The position numbers and the translations under genes were made by a program. Shown here one piece after another: positions 1-8,981 of a stretch of DNA of 64,000 nt. The notes beneath the pieces were generated by a model. It worked only from the letters and a program-made list of their open reading frames with translations. It had not been told where the DNA came from and did not search any database. This DNA comes from Garcia nutans (lineage: Eukaryota; Streptophyta; Magnoliopsida; Malpighiales; Euphorbiaceae), in NCBI GenBank assembly GCA_947685225.1, contig CANTUV010000031.1:65267001-65331000 (forward strand), given 5' to 3'. Positions within the stretch are counted from its first letter, which is position 1. Each line of letters opens with the position of its first letter.

Positions 1-633
1 GTTAAAGTATGCCATGGATATTATCATTGGACTTGATCCTAAACTGATGTCTTACTGTAAATAACTCATAAAATTGAATTTGCAATTTGGAATACAATTA
101 ACTAGACAATGGAAATAAACAATGAAACCAAATTGAACTAGCTAATAAACATATACCTACGTTGTTGGCTCCAACAAATCTAATATGTTGAACCAAACTT
201 CATGGTGCTACTGTTTGGATCAACTATAATTTTGGCTGGCTCAAGTGATCCAAAGATTAGTTATGGTTTTTGTTATAAGTTTAGCTACTGTCTCTTTATT
301 TTTTTGTTCACTGCCTCTCTTTCTTTAATTATTGTTGGCTTGATCAATGGTGGCTCCTCTTGTTTACTCTTAATAATTGCCTTTTTATGTGCAACATTAG
401 GGTAATAATCCTGCCTCATCTCAGTTACACAGTCCCAATTGTCATGATTTCTGGGTCGATTTGGCTTGTAAAATCGGACATGACTCAGTTCGGGCTCTTA
501 AAATTGGACCTTCCTTTGTTTGGTCATTTATAATTAGACTATACTTAATTCAAGCTTTTAAAATTAGATTGGATTTCATTTATCATATTTCAATTGGGAA
601 TGAACTCATTCAGGGCCAAATTAAGGGTCTATA
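1..633 (-). repeat. Degraded LTR fragment, family A, reverse orientation
   Basis: Read on the minus strand, the segment begins near 633 with TATAGACCCTTAATTT, matching the 5' end of the two solo LTRs at 12390 and 17204. The stretch around 160-200 (GTTGGCTCCAAC, then TTGAACCAAAC) is a reverse match to the GGTTCAATATA...TGGAGCCAATAATG segment at 1200-1260, so the two fragments are opposed copies of one LTR. The low coordinate end runs out of the window. A 67-codon hydrophobic ORF at 202-405 has no recognisable domain and lies inside the repeat. I see no gene here. Confidence 0.45.
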
Positions 634-1762
634 AGACCCTTAATTTTGGCCCTAAACAAGTTTAGTCCTAGTCAAAAGTGGCCACATTAAATCCAATCCA
701 ATTTTAAAAGCTTTAATCAGATTTGGTCCAATCATAAAAGCCAAAACTGGCTCGAGTTTGACCCAAAAGCTAAAATAGTGGGACGATATTAAATTCATGT
801 CGAATTGGTGTGCCAATTCAACATAAGCCAAGCCTTGCAAATTTGACATGAGTTAAGGCTCATGTCAAATTAGCTTGTGCCAATTCGATATGAGCAATGC
901 CTCATGTCGAATTGGCAAAGTCTACTAGCCTTATTTCATAGAGTTTTTATTATAGCAGGATTCAAATGGTTCACTTGCTCATGCCAAATTGGCAAAGTCT
1001 ATTGGCCTTATTTCAAAGAGTTTTTAATTCTAGCATGATTCAAATGGGTCAGAGGCTTATCCAAAGCTAGTCAGGACTCTTTGAATACAGTTGCCCTAAT
1101 ATTATTTATAAATAGCCAACAAACACAAGCAAGGAGGGATAGCCACAATTTACAAACCTACATGACCCATAGTTAGCAATTAAAAATGATAACTGTTTGG
1201 TTCAATACAGTATTTGGTTCAATATAAATGTTTGGTGGAGCCAATAATGTAGATATGTTCTTTAATAAGTAATGTCTATTAATAAATTATCATTCTTTTC
1301 TTGTTTCATGACTATGCATATTTATTGTGTTTCAATTTTATTGCTTAAAGTGTGATCCAAAATCCTAACATATATTTTGGAGGCAACTCGTTCAATGAGT
1401 ATGGTAAATCATTTACCTTTTGGGGGCTTTGCCCCCAATCCACCGCAAGGGGCACTGCCTCCTTGACCCCTGCCCACTAGGCCAACTACATGTACTTTAG
1501 TCTTGCGAGTGAAAGACTTAGGTTCCCATAGCAAGTATATACCAAAGGATACAAGGCTTTTAGTGGTTATGTAATATACAATCTCCACACCTTGAATGAA
1601 GGTATGGTATTACTTATATACACATAACACGGGTTCTATAGGGCATCCTAACTCACACACACAATGCAAATCTAAATGGTATAATGAATAATATAATAAT
1701 AATAATAATAAATAAAATAATACAAAGACTAACAAAATCAACTTCTCTTATTCTTAGTGGAC
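632..1762 (+). repeat. Degraded LTR fragment, family A, forward orientation
   Basis: It starts with TATAAGACCCTTAATTTTGG and includes a block of direct and inverted CATGTCGAATTGGC / GCCAATTCGACATG motifs (about 785-1010). A TATA-like TTATTTATAAATAGCC follows near 1105, and then a stretch around 1425-1480 (CCGCAAGGGGCACTGC) also found at 13570-13590 in the complete solo LTR. The order palindrome block, TATA, CCGCAAGGGGC is the same as in the solo LTR at 12390-14536. It is degenerate and has no coding capacity. The limit toward 1762 is uncertain: 1500-1680 resembles, inverted, sequence at 27940-28070. Confidence 0.45.
1690..1716. repeat. ATA/AAT trinucleotide microsatellite
   Basis: A short run of ATA units interrupted near its start, within LTR-derived debris. 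Confidence 0.8.
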
Positions 1763-2095
1763 TGTGAGTGGGAATTTTTGCCCCCACTCCTGGTGGAGTG
1801 GTTCTTATGACTACAACATTGTTAAGCTCTAAGCCTTAGAGAACACGAACCTAAACCCAAAGAATAGGAGTCATCACCTGGATGGGCCAAGAATAAGATA
1901 GAAGGAGTGGATGACTTGATTCCTAAGAAATCCCCAACTCCTATTGGGTTTGAAACGTTGGGCTTATATGGGAAAGGTGAGAAGTGGCCCAGCACCCCCA
2001 TAGCGCCCAATTCATTAGAATCGGTCTCCTTTTCAGGTCTAGATATCATTAAATTCTTAAATTATTATGATATTATTCATATTACAAATACTATT
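1763..2095 (-). repeat. 3' end of a family A LTR, interrupted by Copia-1
   Basis: TGTGAGTGGGAATTTTTGCC at 1763 is the reverse complement of the family A LTR terminus (compare 17204 in reverse and 14500-14536 forward). It is followed by the family's ...TGGATGACTTGATTCCTAAG... and ...GGTCTAGATATCATTAAATTCTTAAAT... segments, which align with 17330-17490. Copia-1 inserted here: CTATT at 2091-2095 is the left target duplication. A 75/86-codon ORF pair on both strands is a by-product of this repeat. Confidence 0.7.
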
Positions 2096-3506
2096 TGTTG
2101 TCCCAAGATAGCAACCAAGAGGGGGGGGGGGGTGAATTGGTTTCCTCACGAAATGATGGCAAATTAAAAAACTCAACAAACACAAATGCGGAATAGAAAG
2201 TTGGTTGAGTAATGAAAGAAAGAAAGAACACACAAGATTTATAGTGGTTCGGATTTACCTCAATCCTACATCCACTTCCTTAACAACTTGTTAAGGTTCC
2301 ACTATTCTTTGAAGTTTTTACAAGCTCACTTCCAACTTTGGTGTTTTCACAAGTTCACACCTAACTTCACAAGTGTTTTTCTAAGGCTCACACTTACAAC
2401 CCAATCAAGAGTTTTACAAGGCTCACTCTCACAACCCAAGTGTTTCCCAAGCTTACACTCAAACTTATACAATGGTGTTTTCAATGATCACACCTAACAT
2501 TCATTACAATTTAATTGTAAGTTTAAGTAAAAGAAAATTTGTTGCTTGGCTATGAAAATCTGATTTCTTGATTGTTCTTTTTCACTTCACTATCTTGTTT
2601 TCTCATAGAGACATTGTATTTATAGCCAATGTGGTCTTACTAGCCGTTATTGAAGTTTTGAATAAAGTCTTGGCAGAATAGACCTTCTTTACTTAAACTG
2701 TCCGAAGCACTTCGCGGTCGCCCTTCATGCAAGGATGGTCGCGCTCATGCTTCTCGCGGTCGTCCTTTAACAAGGGACGGTCGCTGCTTTTGAAAAAGCT
2801 ACAACGGTCGAATTTTAGTGCTCTGCAGCTGGAATCTTGTCCATGCTGTGTTTGTCGGACCGTTTCTTGCCCATGCTTTGTTTGTCGGGACGGTCGCGCC
2901 AAGCAGAGGTGCGGTCGCCCTTTTTGAATCTTCGAGTGGGTTTACAACGGTCATATTACGTGTCATTCTCTGACAGAGCAAAACTGAATGTCCGCCATAA
3001 TTTGAATCTCGCGGTCGCCCTATGCAGAATCTCGCGATCGAACTCATAGTTTCGCGTCGAACTTCTGGACGCACCTGTGGACGCGAACACTACTGTCTCT
3101 TTGAGAAATTTCTTCTTGAATTGTTGGGCGGTCGCGATTCTGAATGGGCGGTCGCTAAATTGATTAGCGAGGTCGAATCATTCACCGTTCTTGTCACCGC
3201 GAACCTTACTGTGATTGTAATGATTTAAGTTCCTTGAGTAGCGGTCGGGCAAGTATTTTGGACGGCCGCCATTCTTGAGGCGCGGTCGCGACTGAGGTCG
3301 AACTTCTGACCGCGAAACCTACTGTGATAAGGTTTCATTCTGTAATTGCATGTAGCGGTCGTATTCCGGTCTGGTGCGACCGCTAGAATTGTTCTGTCTT
3401 GCTTTACTTAAGGCAACCTAATCCTGCAACAAGATTCTTAAACACAAGTTAAATAGATCATCCATTTGAGTTGTCAAGGATCAAAATAGAGATCTTTTGT
3501 CTAACA
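2096..3506 (-). repeat. Copia-1 3' LTR
   Basis: 1411 bp, the downstream LTR of this minus-strand element. On the minus strand it starts TGTTAGACAAAAGATC at 3506 and ends GGGACAACA at 2096. It holds a GC-rich motif block (about 2700-3400), a TATAAATA box (minus strand of 2617-2624) and a run of 12 G (2121-2132). The short ORFs in it are mirrored in the other LTR and are not genes. Confidence 0.95.
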
Positions 3507-3750
3507 ATCTCCCCCATTTTTACTTTGACAATTCAAATGGAATGATGAAAAAATAATAAGTCTAAAATGCTCCCCCTTGATTTATGCATAAGTCATGATT
3601 AAGAGCATTGTGATAATCTTGGTGCATTAGGTTATGTATAAACAGTTTAAACAATTCATTGTACTATTTTCTCCCCCATTGTTTCTCCCCTATTATGTTT
3701 ACTGAGTTTCATTCCATTCATTCCATTATGTTGTTATTTTCTCCCCCATT
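3507..3750 (-). promoter_or_regulatory. Copia-1 polypurine tract and upstream tract array
   Basis: On the minus strand, AAAATGGGGGAGAT (3507-3520) directly abuts the 3' LTR and is the expected plus-strand primer for second-strand DNA synthesis. Further G5A or G4A tracts of the same type lie at about 3570-3578, 3671-3678, 3684-3690 and 3741-3748. The decayed relative Copia-2 has a matching array at 25088-25352, so the repetition is a property of the family. Confidence 0.8.
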
Positions 3751-3957
3751 GTCATAGGCAAAATAAATCAAATGTTTAAACAAATGTGTCTTCCATTGGA
3801 TAAGATATTAAAAGCAACAATCAAAACAACAACAAATAAGGAAAAACAAATAACATTTGAAACAAACATGTTTATTAAGGATAGAGAAAAGTACAAAGGC
3901 AGAAAATAAAGCAATAATCATATGAAAATGCAAACAATAGAGACAAAAAGTTTTAAG

Positions 3958-5355
3958 CTATTCAGAGTCATCATCTACATCTAGTTCTTCTTCAACTAAA
4001 GGAGCTTTTCCTTTATCTTTAGGAGCAACAGAGGCAGAGCTAGTGCTGATGGACTCTTCTTCTTCAGGAATGCTTTGGGTATGATCACTTATATCCCAAT
4101 CTTCAAGGTTGCACTGAGGCAAGTCCAATTTTCCTTGCATGTCATAGAGATCATGGTGCATATGAGATATAAGGTCAATTCTCTTGTTCAAGTGCTGAAA
4201 TCTCTTGGAGAAACTTTTCTTGAACTTGGAGAATTTCCTGGAAAGAGTTTTGATAGCTTGGAGGATGAGTTGAGTGGAGGATGAAGTAGTTTCTTGAGCA
4301 ACTTTTGATGAAGTTGCTTTTGGAGGTAATTCCACAGCAACTTCAACTGAATCTCCTTCTTCCTCAATTGTATATCTTGGCCTCTTCTTTTGTTTATCCA
4401 TTACTCCTTTCTTGCCAAAGTAGTATACATATGATCCTTCAATTTTCCTAACACATCCAGCATGCTCTAAGTAATCTATTGTGATAGCACTGGAAGCTAG
4501 AGTGAAAGGGTTTCTCAAGGTAGCTAAGTTCAAATCATTCAGAAGGTTTAGGTGCCTAGCTATCTGAGTAACTTGAGAGGATAGGAAGAATGTACCAGTT
4601 CTTGTAACAGCATGATGAAAGAAGGTGTCTATCAAGAACTTGGTGGAGTTTATTTTTATGTTATGGGTGAAAGCATACATAAAGATGAGGTCTCTTTTGG
4701 TGACTTTCTCATTTCCATCTGCTCTTTGGTGGATGGTATAACTGATAATCCTATGGAGCATCCAGTGGGTGAGAGTTTTGATATGTCTGGCTTTGGATTC
4801 TTTTTCAAAGGAAGTTTCAATGGAAATTTCTTGCCAGAAATCAGAAAGGGTTCGGTTGGAGAACATTTGGTCATTGTAAGAGGTTATACCTTCAGAAGGG
4901 AAGTTCCAAATGCTACCAAAATCTTCTAGAGATAGGGCTTGGTATTGATCAAAGAGCTTAAATCTAACTCCATACCACCCTAGTGCAGAATTTGCACTCT
5001 TTTCTATTTGAAGAGACATCAGAAATTCTTTGCTAAGACTAGAGTAGCCTACCTCTTCTGGAAAGACAAATTTTCTCCATCCAAGGACATCCAACAATCT
5101 CTCAATTTCGTCCTTGATGCCCAATGCAGAAAGCATTCCACCAAAAGGTGATTTGGTGCCTTCAACCTTCTTTTTCTTAAGCATAGCATACCTAATGTCT
5201 TCCTCAGAGGTTTGGTGGTGAGGTTTGTGAATTTTCTCACCTCTTTTGGATTGAGGAGGAGATGGAGGTTCAACAACAGGTTCTCTAATGGTGATTCCTG
5301 GAACTCTCTTGGCTTGACCCTTAATTTTGGAGGTGGTTTTTCTTTTGGGAGCCAT
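3958..5355 (-). CDS. Third ORF of Copia-1 in the env position (unknown function)
   Basis: An intact 465-codon ORF in the sense direction between pol and the 3' LTR. The start MAPKRK is the first in-frame ATG after an LTR-like core promoter. Visible parts: a basic N-terminus (residues 1-46, several K/R clusters that could act as nuclear localisation signals); a folded-looking core (about 85-310) with the motif FGSIWNFPSEG; a basic, helix-forming region (360-410); and an acidic Ser/Glu-rich tail (430-465). No transmembrane segment or signal peptide is apparent, so it does not look like a retroviral envelope. The core is reminiscent of the ORF-1/plant transposon protein domain known from Athila-type elements, a resemblance I cannot test here. 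The same ORF, decayed, occupies the same place in Copia-2 (23650-24865), which argues that it belongs to the family. Function unknown. Confidence 0.8.
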   Translation of the reverse strand: MAPKRKTTSKIKGQAKRVPGITIREPVVEPPSPPQSKRGEKIHKPHHQTSEEDIRYAMLKKKKVEGTKSPFGGMLSALGIKDEIERLLDVLGWRKFVFPEEVGYSSLSKEFLMSLQIEKSANSALGWYGVRFKLFDQYQALSLEDFGSIWNFPSEGITSYNDQMFSNRTLSDFWQEISIETSFEKESKARHIKTLTHWMLHRIISYTIHQRADGNEKVTKRDLIFMYAFTHNIKINSTKFLIDTFFHHAVTRTGTFFLSSQVTQIARHLNLLNDLNLATLRNPFTLASSAITIDYLEHAGCVRKIEGSYVYYFGKKGVMDKQKKRPRYTIEEEGDSVEVAVELPPKATSSKVAQETTSSSTQLILQAIKTLSRKFSKFKKSFSKRFQHLNKRIDLISHMHHDLYDMQGKLDLPQCNLEDWDISDHTQSIPEEEESISTSSASVAPKDKGKAPLVEEELDVDDDSE

Positions 5356-5483
5356 TGAAACAGAAAGAACAGAAGAGAGCAGGAAAACAGAGGTTCAATT
5401 GAATGACAGATGATGAGGAGAAGATTTTAGAGTTTCAGAATGTTTTTAGAAGCAAAATATCAAAGAAAATTATTTATTATGCT

Positions 5484-5820
5484 CTTAAATAGATGAAATA
5501 ACGAAAATAGCCGTTTATGACTGTTGAAAGTCAAGATTTGCGACCTGTCACACAGCCAACGGTTATAAATTTTCGAGCAGAGTGTACAGGGTGCGGTCGC
5601 ACATTGAACAAGGTGCAATCGCGAAATGAGGTCTAGCGACCATTTTCAAGATAAGTACGCTCGCGAGAGAAGAAATTGTCTGTAACGGTCGAAACTATTC
5701 AAATTGGTGCGGCCGCGCACAAAATTTTCTCGACCGCGCACAGAGTCATTAGTTTGAATGAAACTGTCACACAAGATAGCGATCGCGAAAGGACTCTGGA
5801 GCGACCGCTAAAGACTTAAA
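5484..5820 (-). promoter_or_regulatory. Putative internal promoter before the Copia-1 third ORF
   Basis: On the minus strand, GGCTAT (5507-5512) is followed, 21 bases start to start, by TATTTAAG (5484-5491), about 130 bp before the ATG at 5355. The LTR has GGCTAG and TATAAATA at the same 21-base spacing. Upstream (5580-5820) lies a block of the same GCGGTCGC, GCGACCGC and GCGATCGC motifs as in the U3. This reads as a copy of the LTR promoter placed before the third ORF. Activity is inferred. Confidence 0.6.
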
Positions 5821-5909
5821 AATTGAAAGATTCATGGAAAGATAGAAAATATTTCTAGAGTGTTAAGAACCATTAAATTCATGCACATAGAAACTTCATT
5901 GATAGGCAA

Positions 5910-8900
5910 TTAATTCAAAGTATTTCCATCAATCATTCCTAAATTAAGTTTAATAAAATTAAGTCTATCTTCATTCAATGGTTTTGTAAAGACATCCGCA
6001 AGTTGATTTTGTGTTTCAATAAATTCTAGAATTATGTTCTGATTTTGCACATTTTCCCTCAAAAAATGATGTCTAATATCTATATGCTTGGATCTAGAAT
6101 GTTGTATAGGATTCTTAGACAAATTGATAGCACTAGTGTTGTCACATTTAATGGAAATATTGTTAAAAACTTTACCATAGTCAAGCAATTGTTGTTTCAT
6201 CCATAATACTTGTGTGCAACAAAAACAAGCTGCAACATATTCAGCTTCCGTTGTGGATAAAGCAACTGATGCTTGTTTCTTACTATGCCAAGAAACTAAA
6301 CAATTACCAAGAAAGTGAGATGCTCCTGTTGTGCTTTTTCTATCTAAGATACTACCTGCATAATCTGCATCTGAAAATCCTATAATATGAAATGATGTGT
6401 TCTTTGGATACCAAAGTCCTAATTGCATTGTACCACTTAAATATTTCAAGATTCTTTTAGTGGCATTCAAGTGTGATTCTTTAGGACAGGTTTGAAATCT
6501 AGCACATAGACATACACTGTACATTATATCAGGCCTAGATGCGGTTAAGTAAAGTAGTGATCCGATGATACCTCGATATTTCTTCTCATCTACTGCTTTA
6601 CCATTGTCATCTTTACCTAATTTCAAGGATGTGCTCATGGGAGTTTTGCTAGTTTTGCAGCCATCCATTCCAAATTTCTTCATGAGTTCTCTTGTATATT
6701 TGGATTGGTTGATGAAGATCCCATCTTTACATTGCTTGACTTGCAATCCAAGGAAGAACTTGAGTTCACCCATCATGCTCATTTCAAATTCCCTGGTCAT
6801 ACAAGAAGCAAATTCTTTGCACAAGGCTTCATCAGTAGCTCCAAATATTATGTCATCCACATAAATTTGTACAATCAAAATGTTATGCTTATCCTTTTTA
6901 ACAAAGAGAGTTGTGTCTACTTTTCCTTTTGCAAAACCATTTTCAAGCAAATATGCACTAAGTTTATCATACCATGCTCTAGGTGCTTGTTTCAATCCAT
7001 ATAAAGCTTTGGTAAGTTTGAAAACATGATCATGAAATTTGTAGTTTTCAAATCCAGGAGGTTGTTCAACATAAACTTCTTCATTTATGAGTCCGTTTAG
7101 AAATGCACTTTTAACATCCATTTGATAAAGCTTAAAATTCATATGACATGCAAAAGCAAGTAATATTCTAATAGCTTCTAATCTGGCTACAGGGGCAAAG
7201 GTTTCATCATAATCAATACCTTCTTCTTGATTATAACCTTTGGCTACCAATCTTGCTTTATTTCTAATAATGTGACCATTTTCATCAAGCTTATTCCTAT
7301 AAACCCATTTGCATCCTATTATAGAATGATCTTTAGGTCTAGGAGTAAGTTGCCAAACATTATTTCTTTCAAATTGATTAAGTTCATCTTGCATTGCAGT
7401 TATCCAATTTTCATCATTTAAAGCTTCCTCAACAGTTTTTGGTTCAATTTGAGAAACAAAAGCAAAATTAACATCAACATGATTAATTTTAGATCTAGTG
7501 ATTACTCCCTTAGATGTTTCTCCAATGATGAGTTCCTTTGGATGATCTTTCTTGTATTGCCAATCCTTAGGTAGATCCTGAGTCTTTTCTTCAAGTTGAT
7601 TGATCTTTGGAGCATCAATAGATTCAAGAGGTTCAAGATTATCTGCAGGGTCATTAAAAGTAATACCTTTCTTTTGATCAAGTTTAGATGATTCATCAAA
7701 TACAACATGCATTGATTCTTCTATTACTAGAGTTTTCATGTTAAATACTCTATATGCTTTGCTATATGATGAATATCCTAAGAATATGCCTTCATCTGAT
7801 TTGGATGAAAATTTTCCAAGATTATCCTTGGTATTCAATATGAAGCATTTGCATCCGAATACTCTAAAATATCCAATTCTGGGTATTCTTCCATTCCATA
7901 GCTCATAAGAAGTTTTATTTGTTAAATGCCTTTTGTAAACACGATTTGCAATGTAGCAAGCTGTATTAACGGCTTCTGCCCAAAAATAAGATGGTAAATC
8001 ATATTCATTGAGCATTGTTCTAGCCATTTCAATTAAAGTTCTATTTTTCCTTTCAACTACACCATTTTGCTGTGGAGTTCTAGGAGCAGAAAAATTATGT
8101 GAAATGCCAAGTTCATTGCAAAAGGTTTCAAAATTTTCATTTTCAAATTCTTTACCATGATCACTTCTAATAGATGTGATCACATATCCTTTTTCATTTT
8201 GAACTCTTTTTGCAAATGTTTTGAAGCAATTAAAGGCTTCATTCTTTTGAGCTAAGAAATTAACCCATGTGAATCTAGAGTAATCATCAACAAGAACAAA
8301 TGCATATGATTTGCCTCCTAAGCTTGTAACTCTATTTGGTCCAAACAAGTCTAAATGAATGAGCTCTAAAGGTCTAGAGGTACTTATAATACTCTTTGAT
8401 TTAAATGAGCTTTTATGTTGCTTACCATGTTGACAAGGTTCACAAATTCTATCTTTATCATATTTTATCTTAGGTAAGCCATCAACTAAGTTCTCATTAT
8501 AAATATATTTCAATTGATCCATACCAGCATGTCCTAGTCTTCTATGCCATAACCATGCATCATTATTAGTGGACATTAAACATGTATGATTTGAATGTAT
8601 GCTGACATTGTAAGTGTTGTTTGTTCTAGTACCTTTAAATATGATAACATTATTTGAGTTTGTGATTTTGCATTCCTTGGAATCAAACTCGACAAAGTAT
8701 GCTTTATCACAAAGTTGACTAACACTTAGCAAGTTATGTTTCAAACCATCAACAAGCCATACATCTTCAATTAAATCCTTACCAACAGAACCAATGGAGC
8801 CAACACCAAGAATTTTACCTTTAGCATTGTTTCCAAAAGTTACGTTACCTCCATGTTTGTAGGTAATACTTGTAAAGAGCTTTGCATTTCCAGTCATATG

Positions 8901-8981
8901 CCTTGAGCATCCACTATCCACAAGCCATGTGCTTTCATTGGTAGTAGATTTTAGGCATACCTGCAAAACAATTGTGATCAT
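5910..8981 (-). CDS. pol: Copia-1 pol polyprotein (protease-integrase-RT-RNase H)
   Basis: An intact 1023-codon ORF. Aspartic protease site DSGCSRHM at 22-29. Integrase zinc finger H146, H151, C180, C183 and catalytic triad D211, D274, E310 (D and E separated by 35 residues). Reverse transcriptase from about 515, with MDVKSAFLNG at 621 and the catalytic YVDD at 707-710. RNase H with DADYAG at 871, TEAEY at 911, D947 and KHIDIRHH at 965. Integrase before RT is the copia order. The enzymes process gag-pol, copy element RNA to DNA in cytoplasmic particles and integrate it. The ORF's ATG overlaps the gag stop (ATGA, 8978-8981) in the -1 frame. All catalytic residues I can check are present, so the enzyme set may be functional and could help related defective copies. 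Confidence 0.95.
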   Translation of the reverse strand: MITIVLQVCLKSTTNESTWLVDSGCSRHMTGNAKLFTSITYKHGGNVTFGNNAKGKILGVGSIGSVGKDLIEDVWLVDGLKHNLLSVSQLCDKAYFVEFDSKECKITNSNNVIIFKGTRTNNTYNVSIHSNHTCLMSTNNDAWLWHRRLGHAGMDQLKYIYNENLVDGLPKIKYDKDRICEPCQHGKQHKSSFKSKSIISTSRPLELIHLDLFGPNRVTSLGGKSYAFVLVDDYSRFTWVNFLAQKNEAFNCFKTFAKRVQNEKGYVITSIRSDHGKEFENENFETFCNELGISHNFSAPRTPQQNGVVERKNRTLIEMARTMLNEYDLPSYFWAEAVNTACYIANRVYKRHLTNKTSYELWNGRIPRIGYFRVFGCKCFILNTKDNLGKFSSKSDEGIFLGYSSYSKAYRVFNMKTLVIEESMHVVFDESSKLDQKKGITFNDPADNLEPLESIDAPKINQLEEKTQDLPKDWQYKKDHPKELIIGETSKGVITRSKINHVDVNFAFVSQIEPKTVEEALNDENWITAMQDELNQFERNNVWQLTPRPKDHSIIGCKWVYRNKLDENGHIIRNKARLVAKGYNQEEGIDYDETFAPVARLEAIRILLAFACHMNFKLYQMDVKSAFLNGLINEEVYVEQPPGFENYKFHDHVFKLTKALYGLKQAPRAWYDKLSAYLLENGFAKGKVDTTLFVKKDKHNILIVQIYVDDIIFGATDEALCKEFASCMTREFEMSMMGELKFFLGLQVKQCKDGIFINQSKYTRELMKKFGMDGCKTSKTPMSTSLKLGKDDNGKAVDEKKYRGIIGSLLYLTASRPDIMYSVCLCARFQTCPKESHLNATKRILKYLSGTMQLGLWYPKNTSFHIIGFSDADYAGSILDRKSTTGASHFLGNCLVSWHSKKQASVALSTTEAEYVAACFCCTQVLWMKQQLLDYGKVFNNISIKCDNTSAINLSKNPIQHSRSKHIDIRHHFLRENVQNQNIILEFIETQNQLADVFTKPLNEDRLNFIKLNLGMIDGNTLN

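Noticed and set aside
202..405. 67-codon hydrophobic ORF
   Set aside because: It lies in LTR debris, has T-rich low-complexity composition and shows no homologous counterpart or domain.
2288..3228. Small ORFs in the Copia-1 LTRs (also 11068-11943)
   Set aside because: They are duplicated in both LTRs, overlap on both strands and translate noncoding LTR sequence including the GCGGTCGC block.
3958..5355. Retroviral envelope gene
   Set aside because: The ORF is in the env position, but no signal peptide, transmembrane segment or fusion-peptide-like stretch is visible, and the protein is highly charged.
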